Notes under the pieces: generated by a model
What the model saw: only the letters and a program-made list of their open reading frames with translations
What the model was told of the DNA's origin: nothing
Database searches by the model: none
Shown here: positions 9,205 to 21,223 of the stretch, in pieces
Layout of the letters: each line of letters begins with the position of its first letter
Position numbering within the stretch: the stretch's first letter is position 1
Position numbers and translations under genes: made by a program
Assembly (NCBI GenBank): GCA_947034895.1
Contig: OX344764.1
Location: 48,899,348 to 48,963,347, forward strand
Direction: 5' to 3'
DNA from: Rhytidiadelphus loreus
Taxonomy: Eukaryota; Streptophyta; Bryopsida; Hypnales; Hylocomiaceae
Length of the DNA stretch: 64,000 nucleotides

Positions 9205-10692
9205 ATGGAGGGCGAGGACTCTCAACCGCCATACGGTATGTCAAGATACCGACTTTGGCTCAACAAAAAGGCGGTTCGTGACAAGGATCGTAAAAGGAGC
9301 GGCAAACCTCGCAAGAAGCGTGTACCCATCTTACTGCATCCAAAGATGAAGGCCTTTTTGGGATGGGAAGTAGAACCAGAGCCTTGGACATATGAAACTG
9401 TAAACAAATATGTGGATTGGTGCCACATCAACAAGTTGTTCCCGTTTTGGCGACACCCTTTGCACGTGAAGTCTAATAAGGCAAATTTGGCTTACTGCAA
9501 GAGTGTTGTCTTCCAGCGAAGGTGTTTGGAGGTATGGCAGCAACTCTATTTGGAATCCCAGCCTTATCAAAATGACAACTTCTCTTTCTATCTTGTGCAA
9601 ATGGTGTACGTTGAAGTTCAATTGAAGAAAAAGGTAGATTGGACAACCTTGAAGGAGCTTCCTATCGGTGACCGCCCAGACAGACCGATAGTGCTGGATG
9701 AAGAAGGACTTCTTCAAGCAAATCAGAAGCTTTTAGAGGCAAAGCCTGGCAAGTTGGCTGTTGGTGATGACCAAGTTCAATGGTCTTCAACTTCTAGCTC
9801 AGATGAGCACACTCACGAATACGATGGATATTCTTTTGAGAGTGACGACGAAGACATTGGCAAAGAAAAACAAGAGGCGGCTGAAGACGTTCAAGTTGAC
9901 AAGAAGGGCAAGAGGAAGCTTGAGGAGCCGCAATCATTGTCCAAGATTCAAAAACAAAGCGAAGATGTTCATGTACCGATCAATGTGGACCGTTCTGGTG
10001 CAGACATTGGGTCTAGCGGAAGTAGTGACAATGATTCGGAAGACAATTTGGAGATGTTGGGCACTAAAATCGAAAGTGCACGAGCAGCTTTGACTTCAAT
10101 AGTAGCGGATCTTATGAATTTGAAAGAGAAGGTACAACATCTTCCAGTGAATCCAACTGTTGTGGATGGGTTAAAGGAGTTAGAGGCGACTGAAAACGCC
10201 ATTGCTGAAAATGAGAAGATTTACTCTAAGTTAAACAAAAGTAGAGTAAATTATTTCAAGAAGATCGAAGACGGGCGAGCACACATTTCCGATGATTTAG
10301 CGGTGCTTCAAAATAAACTTGATCTTTTGCAACGTGATAAATGGTCCCATCAAAGCGAAAGGAGAAGCTTGAATCTTCAAATACGTGAGCTAGAGATGGA
10401 ATATTATGATGATGCCTTAAAAGAAGCCAAAAAAGAGGGCATCTTGGCTTTAGCTCCGGATTATGGTAGCAATACAGAAGAAAGAGCAACGCTTTTTTAT
10501 TTGGTGAAGCTACTGGAGAAAAAACAAGAGTTGTTGCACGAGGGCATATTGGACTTGGAGCGCCACATCCTTTATTTTAAGGAATGGCGCAAGTGGGCCT
10601 ATGAAGGCATAGGTGCCACCCATGCGGAACTTCAAAGAATGAGACCGGAGCCCAAAGAAAGTGACTTTGTGAATAGTGAAAAAAATGCTTAG
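9205..10692 (+). CDS. Coiled-coil protein, WCHI(D/N)KLFP family
   Basis: 495 aa from ATG 9205; the frame is open from a GTG at 9196, but 9205 is the first ATG. A basic start (DKDRKRSGKPRKKR) is followed by EPEPWT, the VDWCHINKLFPF core (about 70-81) and a region shared with the partial gene at 1-526 (to about residue 200). Then comes an acidic and serine-rich linker (SSTSSSDE, SDDEDIGKEKQ), possible nuclear-localisation-like KKGKRKL, and from about 285 to 460 a long heptad-like helix rich in E, K and L. No catalytic motif or membrane segment. It is intronless, like the kinase-like neighbour. The basic head plus acidic linker suggests a nuclear or nucleic-acid-associated role, but this is inference only. 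Confidence 0.75.
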   Translation: MEGEDSQPPYGMSRYRLWLNKKAVRDKDRKRSGKPRKKRVPILLHPKMKAFLGWEVEPEPWTYETVNKYVDWCHINKLFPFWRHPLHVKSNKANLAYCKSVVFQRRCLEVWQQLYLESQPYQNDNFSFYLVQMVYVEVQLKKKVDWTTLKELPIGDRPDRPIVLDEEGLLQANQKLLEAKPGKLAVGDDQVQWSSTSSSDEHTHEYDGYSFESDDEDIGKEKQEAAEDVQVDKKGKRKLEEPQSLSKIQKQSEDVHVPINVDRSGADIGSSGSSDNDSEDNLEMLGTKIESARAALTSIVADLMNLKEKVQHLPVNPTVVDGLKELEATENAIAENEKIYSKLNKSRVNYFKKIEDGRAHISDDLAVLQNKLDLLQRDKWSHQSERRSLNLQIRELEMEYYDDALKEAKKEGILALAPDYGSNTEERATLFYLVKLLEKKQELLHEGILDLERHILYFKEWRKWAYEGIGATHAELQRMRPEPKESDFVNSEKNA

Positions 10693-12364
10693 TGGTTGGA
10701 TCTAGTGTGGTAGAAAAAAACAATTTGGCCTTCCAATTTTTGATTTTCCAAAGGTTTTGTGGAATAAAGAAATTCACACCTTTGTTTTTGAAATGTACAT
10801 ATGTTTTTATTATATTTTGAATACGAGGGCTATGAATTTGGTGTCTTTGCAAGAATGGATGTCAGAGATGGTACCTACGGGCTGAAATTTGGGACTGAAT
10901 TTTTGAAACTTTATTTGAAGATAGAAAAAACGATTACCTTTGTGGTAATATAACTTTTTTTCCAATCGGTGCTCGGGAACAAAAGTTATGCCCATATAGT
11001 CCAAACTCCAAAGCAGGGGAGAATGGGCAGCAAAAAAATGTGACAAGCATTTGAATTTATTTTTCTAAGTTTTTTTCCCTCATAGATTATAATTTTGTCT
11101 ATCCGGAAAGCTTTTTTTCATTTCATTTGGATATTTTATGAGAAAGTTATGGACAATCTTGTTTATTGGGCAATTAGAGCTTCTGGTGGGAAAAATACCT
11201 TGTAAGATTAATTTAGGAACGCAATTTTGGCAATTGTTCAAGAAAAGAAGTTTGACATGGTTTAGTTTGCTTGCAACAACAATTTGACCGTGGGGATTAG
11301 TGCATTTTAATTCTATCTTAGAAAGAAAATAGATTTTCATTCAATCTCATATGTACTTCTATTCTACAAGTTTTTTAAGAATGAAAATTAAGTTTTTTTG
11401 AAAACCTTTTTTTTATTTAGACTCTCAACTCAATTCTCCACTATATTTGTTCAAAGCTCAAAACTCTGTAGTGCAAGAAATTAAAGTGAAAAATGTTAAA
11501 AGTCAAATAATGTAGTCCAGCAATGTGCTGAAAAAATTGTTTTTTTCATTCTAAATGCGGATATCTTGCAATCTATAAGATGAAAAATTCTGAAATTTTT
11601 TCCACACATTCTCATACTAGTAAGGTGTAAGATCCTATGGTTATGTGTGGGAAAAAAACAATTTTCAAAAACAATTTTGGATACTTTAAGAAATTGTTGA
11701 GTAGAAGTAGGTAAGATGTAGTTGTAAAATTTAAATAATGAATATCTCTAAAATGAAATGAAAATGGTGAGAGTGTGCTATCAAGTGAAGTTAACTATGT
11801 GACCGGACCTAATTTTTTTTTAGATTGTAGAAATTGCCTGGAGAAACAAATCCTACAAGCAACTTTTAAAAGAAGAAGCTCTAGACTCAAGTTGCCCGCC
11901 AAACAAAATGGTCCATAACTTTCTCATAAAAAATCTGAATGGAATGAATCAAATTTTTCCATGTAAACAAAAACATGTTGTATGAGAAAAAAATCCAAAA
12001 GGAAAAAATTCATTAAAAGATTTGAAGATAGCAATTTTGTGGGGACCGTGTATGGAATCATTGTGCGAGGCATTACAACAAATGTATTTGCATTTCACCA
12101 ATTACATTTTAGGCTACAAATGTATAAGTATGCCCAAACCTTCAAAACCAAAGCAATAGAAGGTTGTTGTCGATAAGCACAGTAGTACAATACACAGCCA
12201 AGGCGTTATAGTTTTAGAAGCCAAAATCTTAACTCTAATTCTTGCTAGAATACTACAGTGTGCAAGTATGGATATGCTACGGCCCTTATACTATGGGCCT
12301 TACATCTTGTATACTACTACGATTAACTAGAACCACCGTTGAAGTAAGTATCTCATAGAAATGT
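10693..12364. other. AT-rich stretch between convergent genes
   Basis: Lies between the 3' ends of the plus gene at 9205 and the minus gene ending at 12365. It is rich in poly-T and poly-A; no gene or structured repeat was found. Confidence 0.6.
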
Positions 12365-14523
12365 TTAGTTCAAGTCCATTGGATTGTTTTGAGAACCACT
12401 CGTTGCACCTTGTTCGTAATCATTGGACTCTCCAAGAACGAGTTTCTTCTTAGCACGAGTCCTTGAAGCAGGTCCATCTGCTTCTAAAATAGATTCCAAG
12501 ACATTGGAGTTCTTGAGAGCTTCAAGTGTCCTTTTAGTTTGCGGAGAGTGTAACTCCAATAGATAATCGAGTGCTTGGCTTTGATAATAAGGCCCGTATG
12601 TTGAGTCGAGGTAAGCCATACTATTCAAGTCTTCTGGAGTGGCATTTTCATCACGATTAGCCCCTTGTTCACCTTCAAAATTCCAACGGTGTCCTTCCGA
12701 ATGAGCACCCCACTTGAAGGTTTGGGATGTCTTATCAAAATATCCACCAAGGCATTGAAAAAAAAACGCCCTCTTCCCTGCATTGTGAGCTCCTTTTCCC
12801 ATAAGGTTGAATGCCACTCTTAGAATTTCACGCGGGTCCGTTTCCCAATTCAATTGTGAGGCAGCAGCTCCCATTTCTTGATCATGTAGGCCTTCTCGCC
12901 AACTCCAAAGCAAGTCTCGTCCCCAAAATCGTGTCTCTGCCGTCGTGTCTCTATTGTGTTCCCAAGAAGGTGGCATGTAAGTCATCAAGTTGAACATGGT
13001 ATACAAGCGATCATGGAATGGTGCTGCACAAATCACACATCGTCGTCTAATCAGACATTGAGTGATGAGACACTGAGGATGGTACACATGTGTACATGAT
13101 CCAAGTGCCCATCCTCCTTCTGGCCCAAATTGTTCTAGACATATGGGGCATTTGGTATGATCCAAGACGAAATGAGCTGGCTTTGGCCACAATAGACTTT
13201 GGTCTTTTTCGTTGAAGTGACTAGACATCTGATTTCCATGGTCCCAACCATTTTGTGCCCAGTCTATGACATTTTTTTCCGCCACGTCAAGCATGGACAT
13301 GTTATCCGGAAACATGTCCTCTATCAATGCCCATGATGTCAATCCATTCTCTCGTTTAGGGGCATTTGCTACAAAGTTCTTCGAAACTTTGTCTAGCTCT
13401 TTCGCAACTTGTTGAGATCGATCCACGGAGAGAATGCACGCGACCTTCCAATGATAGTATGTCGCTGCCAACACTGCCAACTTCTCTCGAAGCATTCTAT
13501 TTTCCTCAGCCAAATCAAGTTCCTTTGATGATTGTAGATGTGGAATGGCAGGAAACGAAAGTGAATCCTGAGTCCCTTGCAAACCATCAACGTGCGGATT
13601 GCTAGAATCTCTTGAGACGAACGGAAGTGGTGCCATTGGAAGAATTGAAGAACGCTTCGTATGCTTGGCAGGGGGAGAAAGGTGAATGACATCGCTGTTG
13701 AGGTCCCCAACAAGCTTGTCCAAGTGATGTGGATCTTGCTCAACAAAGGTTTCATCCATGTCCGACAATGTGAAAGTCTGACGCTCTTTTTCTCGAAGGC
13801 CTTGTAATTCTTTGGATTGTTGAGAAATGAGAGCATTTTTTTGTTCACATGTAGACCGCCATTTCTTCACATCACCTTCTAAGGTTGCAATTTGTGCATC
13901 CTTGGTCTTCAAGAGGTCGAGAGCCTTCGCCAACGTCATCGCATTGTGAACAACATCAGATTCAGACTGTGGAATGGGAATGTGACTTGTGGCACATACG
14001 GGCGAGTCGTCACTTAAAGCAAAGTCGAAGACGTTGCTGGCGTCTTGTGGTGGCAAGATTGGAGTCGCAATTGTGGTTGAGGCTGATGCCAATCTAATTT
14101 TCGTGGTGGACCGTCGCACCTTGGCAGGATGTTTCATCTTCTTTCCCCGCGATGATGAAGCGGCTTGAACATTTGGATCTGGAACTGGAACTGGAACTTG
14201 GACGGGGGTGATAATCTGCTCCTTCACTCGTACAAGCTTAGGAATCCGTGTGCCATCTGAATCATTATCCTCTTCTGATTCTTTCGTGTCCACCTCTTGA
14301 GTTTCTTTGTTTTGTGGATCACCTGCATACTCCAAGGCTCTGGCTCCTCGTTCCACTCTTTGAAAGCTAGGTGGTTATCATTGTTCAACACATGCCATCG
14401 CTTCTTGTGAATGTTACCCCTCCTTTTTCTAGTCTTGTCTTTGGCAGCCTTCCTAATTGCACCAGGAGTGCGTACAGTGGAAAACCCCGGAAGGGACCCA
14501 TCACTGCTACCTCCAGTTGCCAT
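12365..14523 (-). CDS. RING-H2 finger protein, frameshifted near its N-terminus
   Basis: ATG at 14523 opens a frame (MATGGSSDG...) that is basic (KDKTRKRRGNIHKKR) and reaches EEPEPWS at about 14340. This matches the EVEPEPWT head of the gene at 9205. That frame closes at 14224, while the rest of the protein lies one frame away, open from 14356 to TAA near 12365. A single-base shift within 14224-14356 is needed; I see no usable intron. The second part has an acidic stretch (ESEEDNDSDG), a helical segment, then a RING-H2: CPIC (403-406 of the 14356 frame), CTHVYHPQC and CVIC, a C3H2C3 pattern typical of E3 ubiquitin ligases. It ends with a conserved-looking W-rich region. Joined length would be about 720 aa. 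Whether the shift is a sequencing error or real decay cannot be told here. Confidence 0.7.
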
Positions 14524-14677
14524 GAGATTTGCGGACGTCGCAAAATTCTAAGAACCAAATGATAGCAAAAAATAGTATATATATTATCCAAAAGGGTCAC
14601 ATATGTAGCCAACAAAGGTTGCAAGACAGAAAGCCTCAATGGAAAATGAAGGTGATAGCATGATGATGGGCTACTGG

Positions 14678-14685
14678 CTATATAG
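14678..14685 (-). promoter_or_regulatory. TATA-box candidate of the RING-H2 gene
   Basis: CTATATAG (self-complementary) lies about 155 bp upstream of the ATG at 14523 and just gene-side of array C5. Confidence 0.45.
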
Positions 14686-14705
14686 GGCAAGTGACTTCGG
14701 TCTAG

Positions 14706-15028
14706 GGGGGCGAGTACGGATAGGGCAACTGCGTATCCAGCGACAGCGGGTCTCGAGAGGGCGACAGCGGGTCCAAATTGGGCGACTTCGGGTCCACCAC
14801 CGGGTCTAGGTACCTTTTGCGCACCCGTAGTCGCCCACCCAAGAACACTTCCTGAACCCGCGGTCTCCCTGCCAAACCCGCAGTCGCCCACCCGCGGTCT
14901 CCCTCAGAAATCCGCAGTCGCCCACCCGCAGTCGCCCTCGCCCACCCGTAGTCGCCCTCGTCCACCCGCAGTCGCCCTCGTCGACCCGCAGTCGCCCCTA
15001 TCCGCACTCTCCTACCCGTACGCGCCCT
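14706..15028. repeat. GC-rich minisatellite array C5
   Basis: Monomers ACCCGCAGTCGCCC, with variants GGTCTCCCT and AGTCGCCCTCGCCC on the plus strand. Located about 180-500 bp upstream of the minus-strand start at 14523. Confidence 0.85.
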
Positions 15029-15069
15029 CCAGTTTGCCAAGTGGATGCCATGTGGCATCCACCTGGAGG
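15026..15069. repeat. Inverted repeat next to array C5
   Basis: Perfect 10-bp arms GTGGATGCCA / TGGCATCCAC with a 2-nt loop (15041-15062). Outer CCTCCAG / CTGGAGG arms (15026-15032, 15063-15069) extend the possible hairpin. Confidence 0.75.
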
Positions 15070-15132
15070 GGGGTAATTTCCTGTAAAGTCAAAGGTAAAT
15101 TTGACTTTTTGTGACGTCGCGCAGGCTCTACT

Positions 15133-15150
15133 AGACGTCGCGCGACGTCT
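15133..15150. repeat. 18-bp perfect palindrome
   Basis: AGACGTCGCGCGACGTCT is fully self-complementary; a GACGTCGCGCAGG copy lies 20 bp to its left. Confidence 0.8.
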
Positions 15151-15204
15151 ATCTGTCACGGTGTTGCGCTGTCGCAGCAAACAACCCTGGCCATGCATAG
15201 AAAA

Positions 15205-15330
15205 CATGGTGGATGTGGATGAAAAATTTGGTGAACATAAGCTGGATACGTATGAAAGATATTGATGAATGTGGATGAAAAGTGGGATGAATGAGGATGA
15301 AAAGTGAGATGAATGTGGATGAAAAGTAAT
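15205..15330. repeat. GTGGATGAAAA minisatellite
   Basis: Recurring GTGGATGAAAA / GAGGATGAAAA / GGGATGAATG phrases about every 20-25 bp. The same family appears inverted at 54700-54850. Confidence 0.75.
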
Positions 15331-15633
15331 ATGGATGCGGTTTAGGGTTAATAGGGTGTATGTCGTTGTAGGGTGACCTTCCATGCATAAAAAATAGGGT
15401 GCATGTGGATGAAAAAATTGGAGGTCATGGAGGAAAATTGAAGGTTCCATGTACTTAGGATGTGAGATCAAGAATTTCAAATCGTTGGATGTATATTTTT
15501 TTATTTTGTTGTGTACTACACGGGCAGTAAATACCTATTACATTCAGATTTCACAGAGATCAGTTGTAACAAGGGCAGGTGCAATCATGCCATCCTAAAA
15601 TGGTGCAATGCATACCTGAATGGCTTCAACTAG

Positions 15634-15653
15634 GTCTCTCGGTACTGAGAGAC
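15634..15653. repeat. Near-perfect 20-bp palindrome with GGTAC core
   Basis: GTCTCTCGGTACTGAGAGAC is a palindrome apart from one mismatched pair flanking the GTAC centre. It is related to the TCTCGGTACCGAGA set at 45605-47430. Confidence 0.7.
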
Positions 15654-16065
15654 TTCCCATATGTGATCTTCTCATACAATATCTTAGAATGGGATTCAAT
15701 AGTTTTGGAACTTCAAATTAGAACTTGTTGCATATTTGTTTTCGGGTAGGATTAGGGTTAGGCCTACAATTTTTTCCCTTGGATTCATTAAGTAGTATTG
15801 TTAGATTTAAAATATGCACTTCAAATTATTAGATTTAGAAAGGCATTCACGGAAATGTCTACATATTCACAACATCATACCAAGCTTCAAGTAATAAAAG
15901 TAAAGTGCACAGAAAGAACTTTGTACATCATGCATGTAACCAATGACCGTTCAATGGAGTAGTGGCCCTTTTAGTCTCACTACTATTAGAAACAAAAAGA
16001 AATACAAGATGAAATATCAGGTCCTCTTCTTCACTACTGACATCCATTTTGTCACTACCTAACAC

Positions 16066-19000
16066 CTATGTAGAGCTTGTGCAACGTAGGATTCCGCTCT
16101 CGAGAATTCGTTGGAGCTCATTAAAGCTGAAGCTCGGAGCATGAATGAAAACATCTACTTCTGGATCAAAATCGCATATGACAATGAATAGGAAATACAA
16201 GTGCTTACAGTTGATCCATTGCCCTCTCTTCCCTAGTGACTTTGTCGACATTACCTTGAAATAAGGACAAGAGCATTCCGGATACGAACCTACAGTAACC
16301 ACATATTGTTGAATGTTAGGATCTACACTTGAGTCAAGTAGAACAATGCATCCAAAACCCGGGTGTGGTATCAACGTCACTTGACGAACAACGGCCTTCA
16401 AGGTAAGTGCAGAACCACAATTGTTTGCTTGTTTTGTGGTAGGTGCCTTCTTGTTCCTTCGGATTTTCTTGCCAGATCTTGTACTTGGGTGCTCTGCCGG
16501 GAAATCAGGAACAGGGACACCAGTTAAATCGGTTGGAAGATTATGATATCCAAATAGCTGCCGGGGGGAGATGTCAATACGTTTGGGAAGACAGAAGCCA
16601 GCATTCTGAAGCTGCTGGATCTCAGTAGGCGTAAGATTTGTCCCCGTCTTCACTGGCCAAATACAAGGCACATCAGGTTTGGACATAACCCATTTCCTCT
16701 TTGAACCCTTCACGCAACGCTCAATGTCATCGTTGCAGAAGAAGAAATGCATTCTCTCAATTGTTTTCTTTTTATAACAATCCATGTTCCCTGTGTAAGT
16801 TGGAGCTACGGTTCCTTTGTTGCCTTGAATAATCTTTGCCACACATTTCTTTCTGGTAATGGCGTGCAAAGCAAAGCACGCCTTCGACGAAGTCTTCGGC
16901 AACCGAGCAATATGCCACTTCGTCTCATCACAAGAAGTCTCTTCCACGGTCGTCACTCGAAAGGACTGTGAGGTGGAGGGCACTAATATTGGAGCATTGG
17001 GTATCTGCAAATCTGTTTCAGTACCAGAAGGCGAGAAATCTTTGCAGACCGGATCTAAACGAGGGGCACATGCACTTGCTCGTGTTGTCCTCGTTCCTCC
17101 TCGAGGTCTTGAAAAATTCACTTTGTCGGGTCGGTGCGAATCGTGTTGGGACCCTGGAGGAAGATTAGGCATCCGTGGTTGGGATCCAAAAACCTCTTCT
17201 CCTTCAAGGTGAGGATTCCGAGTGCAGTACACCCCAGCACCCGGGACGGTCGCCATTGCATCATTTAGCCCTTTGGGATTCCCAGTGCGTTGTGCGTACC
17301 TCTGTGCTACTCGAAGATGTAGTTCTGCTTTCCCTGGACCAGTTCCTGGGTTATCACCTTTGAGAAACTGGTAATACCGAACCATTTGCATGAACGCCCG
17401 CACATAATCATCAACAGTTGCAACATACAAATCATTTTCTCTCTTTCCGGATTGTTGCAACCATTTGTTATGGACAGTCTCTGCCAGGTTGCAAGATGGC
17501 ATCTCAGCAAGTTCATTCGTTGGCAAATCCTGGAACAATAAGATCATAGATAAATCAGAAGGAAACTATATTAAATTGATCTCTATATGCCCAAAGTCAT
17601 AGAGCCATAGATAACGCTTTGAGATATATAAAACTAGTCATCGAAAACAAAATCTCTCTATAAGACAATATAATTATATCATTGTGACAAAAGTACAACA
17701 GCACATTAAAAACAATTGAAAAATAGAACAAAGATAAGAAGGGTTCAATCTTACCATCTGCATGAAGCCCCCCCATTGTCTGTAATGGAAGTGCCAAAAT
17801 GCAAGCCAAAGCTCCAACCGATGAATTCCTTCTCTTGTTGCTGCTCCAGAAGAATGCCACCATGTTCGAATGGCGTGAAATCGAATGTCAGCTGTGGCTA
17901 TGGAAGCAGCATCCTTATATTGCTTGCACAATTGCCGATGCTGATCCTGTAGGTCCGACCATATGTCTGCCTTCGTGTGTTTTTCCATAGACTGCGTCCA
18001 ATGAAATAAACATGTACGCTCTCGATTTGCCATTGGCTGCTGCGGGTCACCGTTGCCATAAATAACTCTCACAGCATTCCAATTCGCCTGTGCACAGTCG
18101 GCCATAAAGCCTTTAAAATAAGGAGACGAATTCCATGCCGTCCCATGACTGCATTCAAATTAGTCCAGAAAGCAGTTTGCGATGTAGTATCCTCCGACTG
18201 CATGTCGCAGACAGCAATTGTCATTACGCGACAATAAATAGGATCATAAACATGACAAGCAAGAGTTGTCCACTCTTTTACTCGCTTGACATGGTCAAAC
18301 GTGATCCAAGAGTCCTCGAGATCACCAGTAGGTTGCATGCGAGTAACCAGATCAACGCCACTGCCCAGGCCAATTTCTGACATTTTGAAAACAAATACCT
18401 TGTCCACATCTGATCCTTGACCAGGAAATTTATTCTCCTGAACATATGCCCAGTTGTTGCATCCTCGGAGCTTTAAGATGCTGTCCATAACTCCAAACCT
18501 TCGAAAGTATTTGAAGGTGTTTACATCGTTTCTAATACTTGGAGAGCTTATGAATTTGCACTTTTCTATAATTGGCAAGAGCTCATCCATTCCAAAATTG
18601 CCAACAGGTGCTCCCTCTAGACGAAGAAGCATCTCTCCCAATAGTTCCTTGCTTGCCTCCAAAACAATGGAAGAGTTTGTCCCAGATGGATTCCTCTCTA
18701 CCTGATCCGAAATAAGAGACCGAGTTCTCTCTTTAGAAACACGGCAATCTCCATCTTTCACAGGGTGATCATGTATTCCGAAGTGAACACACGCCCGCCG
18801 CATCCCCGATGTCCCCACTACATAATAAATCTTGGCCGGACATACCGCAACACAAGAAGGGACCTCACCACAAATTGTGCATGTGATTGTGGAAGCAAGA
18901 GGCGGATAAGGACCAACCTGAAATGGAACAGGAGAACACCCATCCCATTCCGTCTGGTTGACGGGTGCCATACGGTGCTTGTGAGTAAAATACTCGCAAG

Positions 19001-19859
19001 CAATGTTATCACACTGAAGATGTCCCACACACGAAGATAAACGAAACACTAGCCCATCCTCGTTTCTAATGTTAGTTGTATGTAAATTGGACCAAACATG
19101 GCCGTCATAGCGTTTCTCCATCCCACTCAAAAGTTTAGCTTGGCACTACTGACCGGATAGCGCTAAGGGAGGTAATTCAAAAATAACATCACCGTTAAAT
19201 ACGGGTGGGACAGAACTGACCTGCTGAACCAAAATAGAATCATAATCTATTTTTTTAAATGGATTTCACGACCCTTTGGTATGACTCAACTTTCAAAGGC
19301 AAGGAACAATTGATTCTCCACCAACGGCCTCAAACCTATTCACCAACACTGCATCAAGCCTGACGGATTTGGAAGGGACTAGACCAGAAGATGACGGCAT
19401 ATGTTTTAGAACCTTGTGCAGTGGTGACGAGTCGTCTGAGTCGTCGCTCTCGATTTGAATGACATCGACACCTGCCTCAACTTTAACACGTGAAACCTTA
19501 GGCTCTCGGTAGGAACTGTTCGATGACAATTTCAGAGTAGCTTCACCCGAAGACGGCCCTGCATCATGTATTGGTAACCCATACACTAAATACCTTCCAG
19601 GGCCCAAATGCCATTCTCTGCTAGAACTTCCTTCGACCGGTTCATGACCTAATGTATGCATAAGTATACCACTATCGCAGTCAAAAACCTCCTCATCAAT
19701 GTGTAGAGAACTAGGACATAGACTGAACCGAATACTCAAGCGCAACGCACTAACAACAACAAATCCTGTATCTCTGACTGGAAATGAGATTGGCACAAAT
19801 TCTCCCATTGCCCTTAGAATTGCCATGGAACTGGACATCCCACTCGAGCTCATTGCCAT
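16066..19859 (-). pseudogene. MULE-like transposase gene with SWIM zinc finger, decayed
   Basis: Minus-strand exons can be followed: about 19859-19300 (N-terminal region, SSLHIDEEVFD, HLGPGRYLVYG, then an acidic ESDDSDDSS tail), 19220 to about 18115, about 18130-17755 and 17529-16066. The last intron has clear borders (ATG|GTAAG at 17754; TTCCAG at 17530). The third part carries FKGFMADCAQANWNAV ... ERTCLFHW, which resembles the second-Asp and C..H region of MULE-type DDE transposases. The last exon ends with a SWIM finger (CSC, about 20 residues, then CKH). Two lesions are visible: an in-frame TAG at 19148-19146 and a one-base shift near 18100-18130 just before KGFMADC. Internal splice phase for the first exon is not resolved. 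No terminal inverted repeats were identified, so element borders are unknown. Family placement as MULE is from domain order and is moderately sure. Confidence 0.65.
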
Positions 19860-21223
19860 CTTCAAATTTAGACGAAGTACGCATATAAGTGAAGCGACTT
19901 TGATAGCACTATCATACGAAGGAGAAAAGGCATTGATAGATAAGTAGAGGAGATGACAACACCAATATTGAATCCACCCTAAATTAAGGACGGCTACTTT
20001 AATGAGCAGCCCACCATAGAACATTTATCATGAAGGGCAACGTACAATTTAGTACATGACTATTAAGATGACAATTATATTTTTCAAGACTGGTGGCCCA
20101 CTATTGTACAGGTGTTCGAAAAGTCCGAAAACAGCATAATCACGGAATAGCCACATCTCCGAACATAAACATTGAGAAAAATATCTAGTAGTACTCTCTA
20201 TTACCAAACTTGAAACATAGATTGGTCTTATAGCCGTAGATGTCTATTATTTAGAAAAATTAAAAATACATGGGTAGACAATACGGGTATCAATAATTAT
20301 CAGACGAATGGTCACTCCGCAGAGATTCAAGATTGCTGTGATGTGCCAATAGGGAATTAGGGACTAACGTGTCTTAAGGTCCATGACAGATATCATGGAT
20401 CACAAATTCCAAAAAAGTAATGTACAACAAGTCATACCATTACGCTGAAGAAAAGCATGTGACGGTGACGATTCATCAAGATTTTCCTCTTCGCCTATTT
20501 GATAATCTTGATGGTATATATCTAATGAGTAGGACGAAAAAATAGATACACGTCGACAAATAAATATTGAATGGATAAATTCAGCTATGAATTTATTGTA
20601 TTTTCATCTAAATATTGGGCCTTGGATGCACACAAGATTGAAACCATATATATGTCCATGAGGTATTCAGTCTCTGTGGGACAGTCAATGAATGTCAGAC
20701 ATTAATTGTTGGTCGAAGATTACTAATTTTCAGGATGGATGAATTATTGGAATTGCATATGATTATAATCATAAGGTCCGAAATGATTGATGTATTTGAA
20801 AAATCCATGAGTGGGGCCTCCCTAAAGCACGATCCACCGTCCAGATTTGAGTCACCCTAATGGTGGCACATAACCCCCAAAAGCAGGCTGTAACGCACCT
20901 GTGGCACACCTAGTGTGCATGTCGGATCCCTAAGAGGAACAGTTCACTGGTTAGGTCAGTCACTTGCTGGACGATTTCATTTGCACCCGACTCATTTCAG
21001 TAAGGTGACGGAGCTATCCCCCTTCTCATCTTTCTCTGATTTCACATTACCAATGCTTGCGTCGTGTTGCTCACAGGTTGTTGGACTTGTTACTTTTTTT
21101 TTCTTAAAACAGGTAGTGATGGCAGGTTCGGGACCAAACCTTCGGCCGCGCTGAAACCAAGCGAGCGGAGCTCCTTCTGTTCCTCCAGCGATGATGCCTG
21201 AAGACGTCGGAAACCAGGTGAGA
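19860..21223. other. Intergenic, no gene seen
   Basis: Upstream flank of the transposase remnant up to the first copia LTR. Only short open frames without domains. Confidence 0.55.

Noticed and set aside
14998..15480. 160-aa minus frame upstream of the RING gene
   Set aside because: Driven by the GTGGATGAAAA repeat and palindromes; no homology or start context.
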